Below are positions 1 through 8,781 of a stretch of 24,161 nt of DNA, piece after piece. Position numbers and translations under genes: made by a program. The notes below the pieces were generated by a model that was not told where the DNA came from, did not search any database, and saw only the letters and a list, made by a program, of their open reading frames with translations. How positions within the stretch are numbered: the stretch's first letter is position 1; each line of letters starts with the position of its first letter. The stretch comes from Amoebophrya sp. AT5.2 (lineage: Eukaryota > Sar > Dinophyceae > Syndiniales > Amoebophryaceae), in NCBI GenBank assembly GCA_005223375.1, contig RXOD01004318.1:1-24161 (forward strand), read 5' to 3'.

Positions 1-726
1 CAGGGCCGGCGTCGAAGCGGTCCCGCCTCGAGGAATCAGGAGGCCGCCAGGTCGGGGCGCAAGTATCCTTCAACGCGGATTGGCGAGCATTCCAGAAGCG
101 CATGGCGTCTTCGTCTGGTGGCGGTCAGGGTCCGACCTATCACCCCGTGGCCCCCAACGCAAGCGCCGTAACTGCCGCGCCGCTGGCCTCGCGATCAAAG
201 CTTGCGAACGACAGGCCACTTAATGCCCAGGTATTTTTACTGTAGGTGTACTTAGTTTTCTTTGTTTTATTGGTGCATGGATAATGAACAGCGCAGTTCA
301 TCTTTTAGCTTCAGAACGCCTGCGCCACTGCTACTTTCACAGCTGGCTGCGGTCAACCGGGGCTTAGCCAGCAACGACAAAATGATGCAGAGGCGCCAGC
401 AGATGGGCGCGCAGCTGCAGGGCCTCACGCAGAAGCAAATTCAGACGCGGCTGGGGAAACTGAAGAACGGGTCCGGAGCAAAATGCCCTCTCAGCGTGGC
501 GCAGCTCGTTTCTTCCTCCAAAAAGATCGCGGATGCGTATAACGACAGCATCAAGGGCGTAGATCCGCTACAGAACCGGAGATTCGTATTTCGGCAGCAC
601 AAGAAAGACGAACTGAAATTGAAGGCGGGCGCGTCGGACACCGAGCTCGAGTGGCTCGAAAAGCTGCAGCAGATCGAAATGTCAAGAAACATGGTCTTCT
701 TCATCGTCGCGGCGAGCCGAAAATGA
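1..726 (+). CDS. 3' part of an unrecognised charged, helical protein (5' end outside window)
   Basis: Two exons can be read. Exon A is open in the third frame from base 3 to 230 (76 codons, with an internal ATG at 102), and exon B runs 343-726 to a TGA stop. They join in phase 0 across a GT-AG intron, giving at least 203 residues. The N-terminal part is Ser/Gly/Ala-rich and probably disordered. The part after the junction is Gln/Lys/Arg-rich and likely helical, for example the segments KMMQRRQQMGAQLQGLTQKQ and ELEWLEKLQQIEMSRN. I recognise no domain and see no membrane segment. The true start lies to the left, or is the ATG at 102. A different 3' end is possible: a short exon at 917-973 with a good acceptor would give a Lys/Met-rich tail if a weak donor at 694 or 706 is used. 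Confidence 0.65.
231..342 (+). other. Intron, phase 0
   Basis: A 112-nt intron with donor CAG|GTATTT and acceptor CTTTCACAG. It is T-rich in its first half. It links an exon in the third frame to one in the first frame, and the acceptor at 342 is preceded by the best nearby pyrimidine-rich tract. The AGs at 291 and 255 would also keep phase but have poorer context. Confidence 0.6.
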
Positions 727-1386
727 ACGGGTTTTCGTTATGTTGTGGCGTCGGCGTTTGTGATACAAAAAATGCCAGTCCACCGTGTAAACGAAAACCC
801 ATGGCAAAAAGACTGGTATATCTATCACTATCTGGGTCTGACTATGGTTTTGTGCACATCTTCACCGTCACTACATGATTGATGAAAAAGTTTTCGACCT
901 TCTATCTGGTACTTAGGTTAGCGGCAAGCAACCCAGCCAGACCCAGACCAAGATGAAGTCCATGATGAAATAACGACAGCGATGAAAGCGATAGCGTTCG
1001 TATAGCCCTCTGGCTCCTGCCAGCAAAAACGTAGAAGAAATGCCGGCTGTGAAGGACTATTTTTACCCGAAAAAAACACTACAATTTTGCCGCATTGATG
1101 TAATTCTTGTCGAGGAATGAAAATCGTCCGCTGGTGGTGGAGGCGTAAGCAGGCTGTGCTCATACATGATAGTACTCTTACTTCAGTCTCTCTCTCTGCT
1201 TCAAGAGAAAAGGACCTGTGGGCCGCGAATGGAAGAGGGCGTACCCCTACACGATTGATGCAACAAAGAGAAAGAGAAGCAGCTGACACATGGTCTTGAT
1301 CACTTCTCATCACGAACGAAGTACGAGGACCACCCAGCGAGCTCATACCTTATGAACGACACCCACAATCAACGAGAAGTGAATAG
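727..1386. other. Spacer with no clear gene; possible terminal exon 917-973
   Basis: No convincing long coding region on either strand. A short open stretch at 917-973, after a TTAG acceptor, reads VSGKQPSQTQTKMKSMMK and then stops; it could be an alternative last exon of the upstream gene. The reverse-strand ORF at 918-1346 has no protein-like composition and looks accidental. Confidence 0.4.
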
Positions 1387-1488
1387 CTGCAACTAAAGGT
1401 GGAACAGGAACTCGAGGCAGTGCGGACAGCACTGCAGCTTTGGAAAAGCTTGGTTTTGGTGCGCCGGAAATTCCAGCACTCCAATCGT
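1387..1488 (+). CDS. Possible upstream exon of the following membrane-protein gene
   Basis: After an AATAG acceptor the frame is open and protein-like (ATKGGTGTRGSADSTAALEK and on to a Leu/Pro-containing end). A GT at 1489 would leave phase 1, and the next good acceptor (TTAG, ending at 1721) opens the long exon also in phase 1. The donor context (CGT|GTGTGG) is weak and no start codon was found, so this is only a candidate. Confidence 0.25.
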
Positions 1489-1721
1489 GTGTGGGTGAAT
1501 AAAACGTCATTCGGTCGTCGGCAATACATGATTGGTCTGCCTCTGCTCGTTCTTGCAGCTTGTTGACTGATCGCATATCAAAATCAATTTTATTTTCTTC
1601 AAGCCGTTCTTATCTTCGATATTGTGACCGGTCGGATCGCCGTCCCCGTGCTGCTGGTGCTGCTTCCTCGTCTCAATTATTTTGATACGACGAACAAGAA
1701 GTCTAGACGATCTGTAATTAG

Positions 1722-4700
1722 ATCCGCGACTGGACGAGCTGGACGACACGAACGAACTCTACAACAAGTCAGTGGTGCTTCTAATTCGTCAGATGATGCG
1801 CAATCTGCTTGGCGACGGTGCTAACGAGCAGCGCTGGCGACTTTTGGATCCTAATCCTGAGACATGCAACCAGGACGGCTACTACCTCCAGACGTACTCC
1901 CATCTGCAAGACCGCGACCGCCAGCGACCGCGAACGAGCATCACACGACCCAACAGCCATCTAAATCGGTCGCCCAATCTCGTTCTGGGTACCGGCACGA
2001 TCCTCGGTCCATTCGATGCAAAAAGCACCAGCGGCAGCAATTCCAGTGATCAGCATCAACCACCGCTGAATCCCAGTATGGGACCCCCCTCGACGTCAAT
2101 AAGAGGGATGCAGAATCTGATGTCATCGACCGGATCCGGCGCGCAATCGAACGGACGGGAGTCTTTTTCCTCCGTCGCCGCATCGCCCTATCTGCCTCGA
2201 GAGGACGACCTGAACGCGGGCCAAGACCGAGAAGCAGGAGCAACGCGTTCAGATCATGCACATACTAGAGTTGGGATGGCCGCCTCCACCGGCGAGGCTG
2301 ACCAGAGCCTGGACTTGCAAATCGTCAAAAACCGTTTTTCGGATTCGGGAAGTAACATCGAAGTGCTGCCAAACGCCGTGATGAACCCTCGAGACACAGT
2401 CTTACGGCCAACAGGAGCTGCCTTACTCGTTCCACCTTCGCCGGCCCCGTCGAACAAGCACAACGGCAACAAAATGATGCAGCTGGGAGGCATCAACGTC
2501 AACGGTATGCAACAAGACCAGCTGCAAGATGGTTTCCTGAACCAAACTTCCGGAGACAGGCGCGACGTGGGATCTGTAGTCTCGCGAATGAACGACTTCG
2601 GACGAAATCAATATCGAATGTATGCGGGGCTGAGCAAGAGTTCGAATTCGTCGAGTAGCAGCAGCGAGGATTTTAACAGGGGTACTGGACCGCGTGGAAA
2701 CCAACTAAATGTAGTTGATCGACCGGCAGCTTCAGCATCAGCTTCTACATCCTCGCGGGGCGGTCACACACACACTAGCTCCTGCCTCGGGCCGGCGGGC
2801 GCACTATTTGCATCGGGATCGGAGTCCCAAAGCGCCACGATGCTTGGTCCAGGGAGCCGAGCGAACGGCGCGGGACGTGGCACGGCGAGCTGCAACGCAT
2901 ACCACGGTGCATACATTGGTGGGGATTCTCTAGCGCCCGCCTACACGCTCACGCAGCCTCGCAGAAAGGTCTCGCGGGCGGGAAACGTCGGTGAGATGCA
3001 ATACCCGGGAAATAATCACGGATCCGGTGGAAGCTACCATCATCATGCAGGCGACAACCACAACCAGCGCCAGCCTCCGCATCACAGAGGAGGCTTCCCC
3101 TCTACTCGCGGAGGTGCAAAGTATCCCAGCTCCTGCAGCGACGACGATGCGCAGGCATTCGCATCTGGTGACGAGGGCGGCCGGCGCCTGATGGGTAGTC
3201 CTGGTGCGCGCCGGCAGCGGCACCAGTCACTCGCAGGGACTGGTGCCGGCGAGCACCTCCAGGCCCCCTCGGGCGACGCGCGTCGACGCGCAGCTTTGGA
3301 CAGTAACAAGCCCTTCGTGCCGAAGGTCGCGCCTGCCAAGCCCAAGCCCTGGATTCCGCGGCGTGATCGTCGCGTACAGTGTTTGTTGCTGACGATCGCC
3401 GCCCTCCTTTGTGTACTGGCCGGATTTTTGCTAGCTTCCGCCGTGCGAAGAATGCAGGAGGGCGGCGGCTCCCTCGGAAGCGGCGGTAGAAGTCAACACG
3501 AAGATGTCCGTCGCTCCAGTCACCGAGCGACCGGCGCGAGGACAACTTCTACGCGCGGCGGGGAATCCGCACCCGCAAGCCCTGTAGTTGGTGGGCCGCC
3601 GGCGGCAGCCGCCCCGAGAACCCCTGTCGCACAGCCGCGATCCTCGCCAGGCGCGGTCGTGCCACCTGCGACAGGAGGGGGACCCGGTGGTCCTGATGCT
3701 GAAAAAGTAACAAGCAGGAGCGGCAGACCTTCGCCCTCCCCGATCGAAGGCGGGCTGCCACCTCCACCCTTCCTCCTGGAGAACGGGCCTGGAGGTGGGC
3801 GTGCCGCTGCAGGTATACGGCATCCTTTTGGCCGCATGGCGGGTACGTTGAGACCACGAGAGAGTCCTCCCACCCCCACCAGTCTTCGGGGGCCGGCGCC
3901 TCGCCCTGCGCGAGAATCCCGGGGGCCTGCGAGCGAGGGCCAGCAGAGTTCCGGCGCAGGGCGAGGCGCCGACCGACGAACAAGTACAAGGGCAAGACCA
4001 TCACCTCCTCTGTCCCAGCCCGCTGCTGCTACCGATGACAGGAAGCCGCGGTTGGAGCCAGGGGACCACGGCGCAGGGCCACCACCAAAGCCGCCCCATC
4101 TCGATCGACAGGCTTCAACATCTACCTCGACAAGCGCGGGCGGAACTACTGCAACAACCGCAGGTGACGATGCGAGAGATCTTGACTTGTACGAAAACAC
4201 GAGCTCGTCCCCTGTCCCGACGCCGACTGTGACTGAGGACGCGGGGGGCGTCGGCGTGGGCCTCAGCGACGAATCGCCCGGAACAGGTGCAGGCGTAAGT
4301 GGAAGTGCTGGCGTGTGGTCGCCGTCGCCTTTCCCACCTTGGACGTCAACGTCACCTGCCCCCGTGGCGGCCGACAACACTCCGCAGACCACCGCCCCGG
4401 CGTCAGGACCCCCGTCAGACGAGTGGGGCATCTGGTTGGAGGTTGAGGCGAGAACTACAGGAGCAGGAGCTGCAAAACGCGGATGGATAGAGATGATCCG
4501 GAGTGAGGTGTTCGGTCAAGAGATTCGGGGAGAAATGGAAGATTGGGTACTATCTATACTTTGTTTGTGCTTTCCCGGACCGACCACCCGGTTCCTCTCA
4601 TACAAGTGAAACTGGGTCGGGCCTGGGGGTTCTTCGGGCTGATCGATGCCCAAACATGCTGGTTCTGCTTCTGTTGCTACAATATTTCAAATAAGTATTT

Positions 4701-5383
4701 CAATCACCACACAATCAATCCCAATCGCAATTGTTCCGATCTATCAGGCTTTAGCGGCCGAGATCGCTCGTGTGCGTCGTGAGACGAACGCGGTTCTGGT
4801 TCGCTTCCATGTGTTTCCGGATCCCGGGATTGATTTCGAGCGCAGCTCGTACACTCATGCCGCCTTGTTGGACGGCCTGGAGCGCGAAGCCGTCCAATTT
4901 CGCGTGCATTCCGCCGCCGCAGTTTCGGCTCCCGTCTCGCCCGTGCACTGGTTTTCGCACAGCCTCGACTTCGACCTTTTCTTGGGTGCGTTTCGAAGGG
5001 TCTCGCCCAAACTCTTTTTGGAACGCGCGCAGAAGCTGGCGTCACTCGAGGCCCGCGGCCAGCAAGCGCCGGCAGCGGGGGGCAAGCCGGGATTCATGTA
5101 CTGCGTTTTTACATTTACTCGTTCCGATGAAGATGATCAAAACCAATGTATCATACAACGTCCCTCGTCGTCCAGGTCCCCCGAGCATGCGGGAGCAGTC
5201 GCAGGTGGCAATCAAACAGCAGCAGTTCATCTTGTGGGAGGTGTAGACAAGAGCAACATTATCCTCAATGACGTAACACAAGAGCACAGGCGCGCAGCCG
5301 ATTTTGGGGTACGGGAACTCCTGCGAATGCTTTCATTTGCCTTCACAAGCTACGACCGGCAAAAAATTCGGAGCAAAATATGA
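1722..5383 (+). CDS. Large low-complexity single-pass membrane protein of unknown function
   Basis: The long exon is open from about 1722 (acceptor TTAG at 1718-1721) to 4546 and joins in phase 0 to 4748-5383. The first in-frame ATG is 1793, but the codons before it are protein-like (DELDDTNELYNKSVVLLIRQ), so the true start is probably in an upstream exon. Numbering from 1793, about 520 residues of Ser/Gly/Asn/Arg-rich, probably disordered sequence lead to one hydrophobic helix at about 528-551 with Arg on both sides. Next come about 370 residues rich in Pro/Ser/Gly/Thr. The last exon starts with a compact, more ordered segment (about 4748-5097, EIARVRRETNAVLVRFHVFP onward) that I do not recognise. 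The final 90 codons are uncertain: a 78-nt in-frame GT-AG segment (5098-5175) could be an intron. A role as a surface or membrane-anchored protein is inference. Confidence 0.6.
4547..4747 (+). other. Intron, phase 0
   Basis: A 201-nt intron with donor TGG|GTACTATC and acceptor GATCTATCAG. It contains stops in the upstream frame and is AT-rich compared with both exons. Flanking exons are in the same frame. Confidence 0.7.
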
Positions 5384-5833
5384 ATCGATAAGTCTCACAA
5401 AGACAAGGACGCGTCACACGGAGGACTCACACTCGGCTCGACCGTGAGGTGTGCCGGGGCCGCCGACATTTCATTTTATTCCAGCACAGCACGACTGCAC
5501 AGCATGTCATGAAAAATGCGAGTGTAAAGCTAAGTGTGATCGAACAATCTTCGGACCCCGCCATACTGCTTCCGGACACGACACACAGCACGTAGGCTGC
5601 ACACAATTTGTATAGACCACTTGCAGAAAAATCTAAAACTAAATCAATGACTCGTCCTTATAAATTGTTCGATACTTCTCAACTCGACTCAAAAATACCC
5701 CCATCATTTGTAATAGTAATTGTAGGAGCTTCGTTCTAGAGTCGCAGCGAACAAAACAACTTGAAGAACTTCTGCGACTCTCGTCTAGTACAGTAATTCT
5801 CTACGGTTGCAGCAAGGAACACTGCCTCATCAC
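5384..5833. other. Spacer without a recognisable gene
   Basis: The stretch after the membrane-protein stop is AT-richer and carries no long ORF. It holds an inverted repeat at 5738-5781, described separately. No promoter or polyadenylation signal could be assigned. Confidence 0.5.
5738..5781. repeat. Short perfect inverted repeat
   Basis: AGAGTCGCAG at 5738-5747 is matched by its exact reverse complement CTGCGACTCT at 5772-5781, with a 24-nt loop. Both arms are flanked on the outside by TCTAG-like bases, so the symmetry is slightly longer but interrupted. Confidence 0.6.
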
Positions 5834-5920
5834 TTCTACTTCAGAGACGGCACAGGTCCTCGCGGGACTCTGTTGCGCAAGTCAGTGCAGCAGAAGTCTC
5901 TGCGTGAATGTGAAGTAGAA
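5834..5920 (+). promoter_or_regulatory. Predicted hairpin leader just before a small ORF
   Basis: Nested inverted repeats span this stretch. TTCTACTTCA (5834-5843) pairs with TGAAGTAGAA (5911-5920), and CAGAGAC (5842-5848) pairs with GTCTCTG (5896-5902), the two stems sharing a CA. Inside them ACAGGTCC can pair with GGAC-T-CTGT around a small CG-rich loop at about 5852-5874. The outer arm ends one base before the ATG at 5922. The pairing is seen by eye; the regulatory role is inference. Confidence 0.4.
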
Positions 5921-5921
5921 C

Positions 5922-6095
5922 ATGACGAGACAGCCCAGCCTGGCATATATTCCTTTCAGGCCAGGCCCAGGTGGGAGCGCGACCGGGCGGCCTCGCGTCA
6001 TACTCTTGGCCCGTCCTCGGGTTTTCGAGCTCGTCGAGGCCGATTGTGATCGCATTGGCCTATACCAGCATTGTTTTTTTGACCCAAATCAATGA
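5922..6095 (+). CDS. 57-residue ORF, small protein or first exon
   Basis: An ATG at 5922 opens 57 codons that end at TGA 6093. The composition is protein-like: MTRQPSLAYIPFRPGPGGSA, then an Arg/Val/Leu-rich strand and Glu/Asp-rich helix (VFELVEADCDRIGLYQ), GC-rich like the other exons. It may be a complete small protein, but the last codons enter a T-rich run, so it may instead be a first exon. The next protein-like segment is at about 6104-6200 after a TTAG acceptor (TVHELNTENFVFVHEVGRET). I found no GT donor that gives a matching phase between the two, so I do not join them. Function unknown. Confidence 0.35.
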   Translation: MTRQPSLAYIPFRPGPGGSATGRPRVILLARPRVFELVEADCDRIGLYQHCFFDPNQ

Positions 6096-7037
6096 TTACT
6101 TAGATCGAGGAATCGCCGACGCACGGTGCACGAACTCAATACTGAGAACTTCGTCTTCGTGCATGAGGTGGGGCGAGAAACTTCTACAGCAGTGTCTGCA
6201 AAACGTGAAAACTCTAGCTATCGCGAAAAAAAGACCCCGGACCATTCTCTTCCACCTCGTTGCCTAGTCGAACTCGAACCCGATCGATCCAACAAATACA
6301 GACTGAAATAACGCCGATGTCGAGTCAGTGCTGCTGTGTGTCTGTTAAATGGAAAATCGTATACACCAGGAACAATCAGCTGAAAAAACAAGCGTCACCC
6401 TCGACGGCCAGCAGTACAGGCGCGTCCAATCTTCATGGTTGGAGGGGAAAGCAGTGGGGGAGTGGTGTTGATGTTACCCCGGTGCGGCGACGTTGCAGCG
6501 ATGGTGAAAAATCTTGATTTCTTCCGTCGCGTCCCGACATGCATTCTGATCTTCATCTTGTTGAGACGTCGTGAAATTAAATCTTTCTGCATAGAGCAAA
6601 TAAAAAGAACTCTACAGGAGAAGATCAAAATGTTGAAGGCAGGGCCAATGATGCGAAAGATCCGCTACTTCCGCAACATGCATACGAACGACGTACACAA
6701 AAAAAACTAAAACCGCCTAGACGATAATTAATAGGCTTTCATTCTAAAATCTCAACAGGCACAGAAAGGCAAAGGGTAGGGGTACCTCGTCTACCTCTAG
6801 CAGCTGCAGCTGTTGTTGTCTTTGTCTTTGGCTGTGCGACAACGAACAGAAGAAAGGGGACGGTTCCCGTCCCCGTGGCCCCCGTGGACGTAGCATATTT
6901 TAGTCGCTCGCAGGTGCAGCATCAAGTACATCCTGTCCTCAACTTCAACTACCGAGAGTTTGGTATAGAACGCCAGCTGCAACTGCGTCAACGAGGGCAT
7001 CGTCCTCGGTATCGCCCTTGACAACAATAGCATCATC
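6096..7037. other. Spacer with weak ORFs and the 5' leader of the CS-domain gene
   Basis: A protein-like segment at about 6104-6311 (stop at 6309) and a Lys/Arg-rich 91-codon ORF at 6435-6710 are the only candidates. Both lack a recognisable domain, and the second is AT-rich. From about 6760 the sequence turns GC-richer with CAG/CTG-type repeats, which suits an untranslated leader of the gene at 7038. Nothing else could be supported. Confidence 0.35.
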
Positions 7038-7916
7038 ATGGTGGAGCAACAGCAAAAGGCGAGCTCTCCGTCCTCCAGGTCTCCCCAGACGAGCAACGAG
7101 TCGGGGACCGCGACCAGCAGCACCGCCGTCGCCGCGAGCCTGTCCAAGGCGAAGGACCTCAGTTACTACCACGCGCACAACCGGGCGCCGGAGGACCTGT
7201 CCAACGCCACCAAACTGGAGGGAAAGGGCCTGTGCCGGCCGGACGGGCTTCCCGAGCCCGTGGACGAGAACGACGAGCGGTACTTCGACAGAACACTGAA
7301 TCAAAGATCTGGGCAAAAGATCGTCATGATCGAAAAGTACCTCTTCGAGGACGCGGGCAAATATGCGAAGGTACACGTCAACTTCGAAAACCCAGAGATA
7401 CTCAAGTTCGGGGAGACAAAGGTACCTATATTACACATGAAAAATTTTTGTTCGCGTGGTCACGCTCACGGCTTAGGCTTTTGATTTTTATAATATTAAA
7501 GTAGGGTAGCATGATTAATTTTTATAGCGCTCCTGGTTTCTTGGGAGGCAATCCTCATCCCCTAGGCAGCCCGAGCCCCTCTGTGTTTAGTTTTTTTCCA
7601 CGACCGCTTCATTGTCAGTCTGCTTCTTATCTTTCAGATCACGTACGACGAGTGGGGTCTCGGTATGCAGCTCGATGTGGTGGTCCCTACGGCGAATGCG
7701 CCAGCACCCTACAACGCGGATACAATTCATGACGCCATCACCTTTCGGTTTCTCGTGAAGGACCGGCCATTCCACGGCGCGATCGACCCCACCAAGGCAA
7801 CTCACAAGGTGTCCAGTGACAAGACACGAATCGTGTTTAAGTTGCTCAAGCTCGTCGACGACCACTGGCCACAATTCCTCGAGAAAAAAATGAACCAGCA
7901 CACAGGGTGGTCCTGA
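7038..7916 (+). CDS. CS-domain (p23/CacyBP-like) protein
   Basis: Two exons, 7038-7421 and 7638-7916, join in phase 0 to give 220 residues. The first 40 residues are Ser/Thr-rich and probably disordered. Next is a conserved-looking stretch with YYHAHNRAPEDLSN and a Cys/Pro turn. The C-terminal half (about 95-215) reads as a CS domain, a beta-sandwich used by Hsp90 co-chaperones and by CacyBP/SIP: a strand EKYLFEDAGKYAKVHVNF, a WGLGMQLDVVV strand, a Phe/Arg strand before DRPFHGAIDP, and a final strand RIVFKLLKL followed by DDHWPQF. This order matches CacyBP-type CS domains, where a Trp follows the last strand. No catalytic residues are expected. A chaperone-adaptor role in the cytoplasm is known for the family and is inferred here. 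The start is the first in-frame ATG. Confidence 0.75.
7422..7637 (+). other. Intron, phase 0, inside the CS domain
   Basis: A 216-nt T-rich intron with donor AAG|GTACCTAT and acceptor TTATCTTTCAG. It splits the CS domain between its first strands. Confidence 0.85.
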
Positions 7917-8781
7917 GTAAACAACTCTTGTCGCTGTGCGACTGCGACATTGAAAAAGCTTTTTCTTGCGGAGGTTCGTTCTTTTATTTTATCCCGCGAC
8001 CACGAGGCATCAGGCATGCGCGGTCATCTTTCTCGCACTGCATGAACGAAACCAATGCCAAAGACCTGCTCCTGACGCAATGCTCTCCGCGTGAGCTGCA
8101 TCTTCATGTTAAGTCTTTTATTCTGCTACGCTTCCTTGCAGCACCATCAACAGTAATACTCTACGACCGACGTGGACGTCGTGCACGTGGTCGGGGAGCG
8201 AGAACAACATTAACCAGGTCTGTTATCCCAAGTCTCAGATAGTGAAAGTTGTGAAGATCAATCGAGATAGACGATCATCTACTTGTTCCCAAGCGCAAGC
8301 ATGCCAATCATGTTCATGGATGTTGAGAAAGTAAATAGCTTGTTGAACGTGCTGCATGTTCCCCTCCGGTTCTCGCTCTTGTTCCAGCTATCTCTCGTGC
8401 GTGAACATAAACTAACAAAATTTATTTAAAATCCTGCGTGTGGAATGTGGATCAATTCGCTTTTTTTAATGCCCCGGCCCGGCGACGTAGCTGCAGCAGC
8501 AGAACACTTTATGTAAAGGTACAACTACATAGCTCCTGTTGTGTTGCATGTATCTGTATGATTTCGAAGATATACTTCGTTGTTATTGATGACACCAGCA
8601 GCCAGCAGAAAGGTTTGCGTTTCTTTTAAAACGAAGTCGAAGATGCATTAGAGTTTTCCACGACGAATTCCAATTCACCATCTTCGCCAATAAGTAGGTT
8701 AGTATTTATTACCACGACGACGACGACGACGACGAAACTAGAATAAAAAGAACTGAACTGAAGGAGCCCTTACCTACGAGC
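7917..8781. other. Spacer without a recognisable gene
   Basis: Short ORFs here (for example 7907-8242 and 8438-8629) have no protein-like composition. The stretch is AT-rich near 8400-8750, carries an ACG microsatellite at 8714-8734, and ends in the leader of the KH-domain gene. Confidence 0.5.
8714..8734. repeat. (ACG)7 microsatellite
   Basis: Seven perfect ACG units in tandem, about 48 bases upstream of the KH-domain protein's start codon, so probably in its leader or promoter region. Confidence 0.9.

Noticed and set aside
3520..4431. 303-codon open frame on the - strand
   Set aside because: It lies exactly opposite the Pro/Gly/Ser-rich exon of the membrane protein; GC-rich low-complexity coding DNA often leaves the reverse strand open. 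It has no domain.
4770..5246. 158-codon + strand frame overlapping the membrane protein's last exon
   Set aside because: Rich in Trp, Cys, Arg and Ser as expected of an out-of-frame shadow. Only its last 25 codons look protein-like, and no GT-AG join in the right phase reaches them.
8714..8734. CRISPR-like or regulatory repeat array
   Set aside because: It is a simple ACG microsatellite without spacers.
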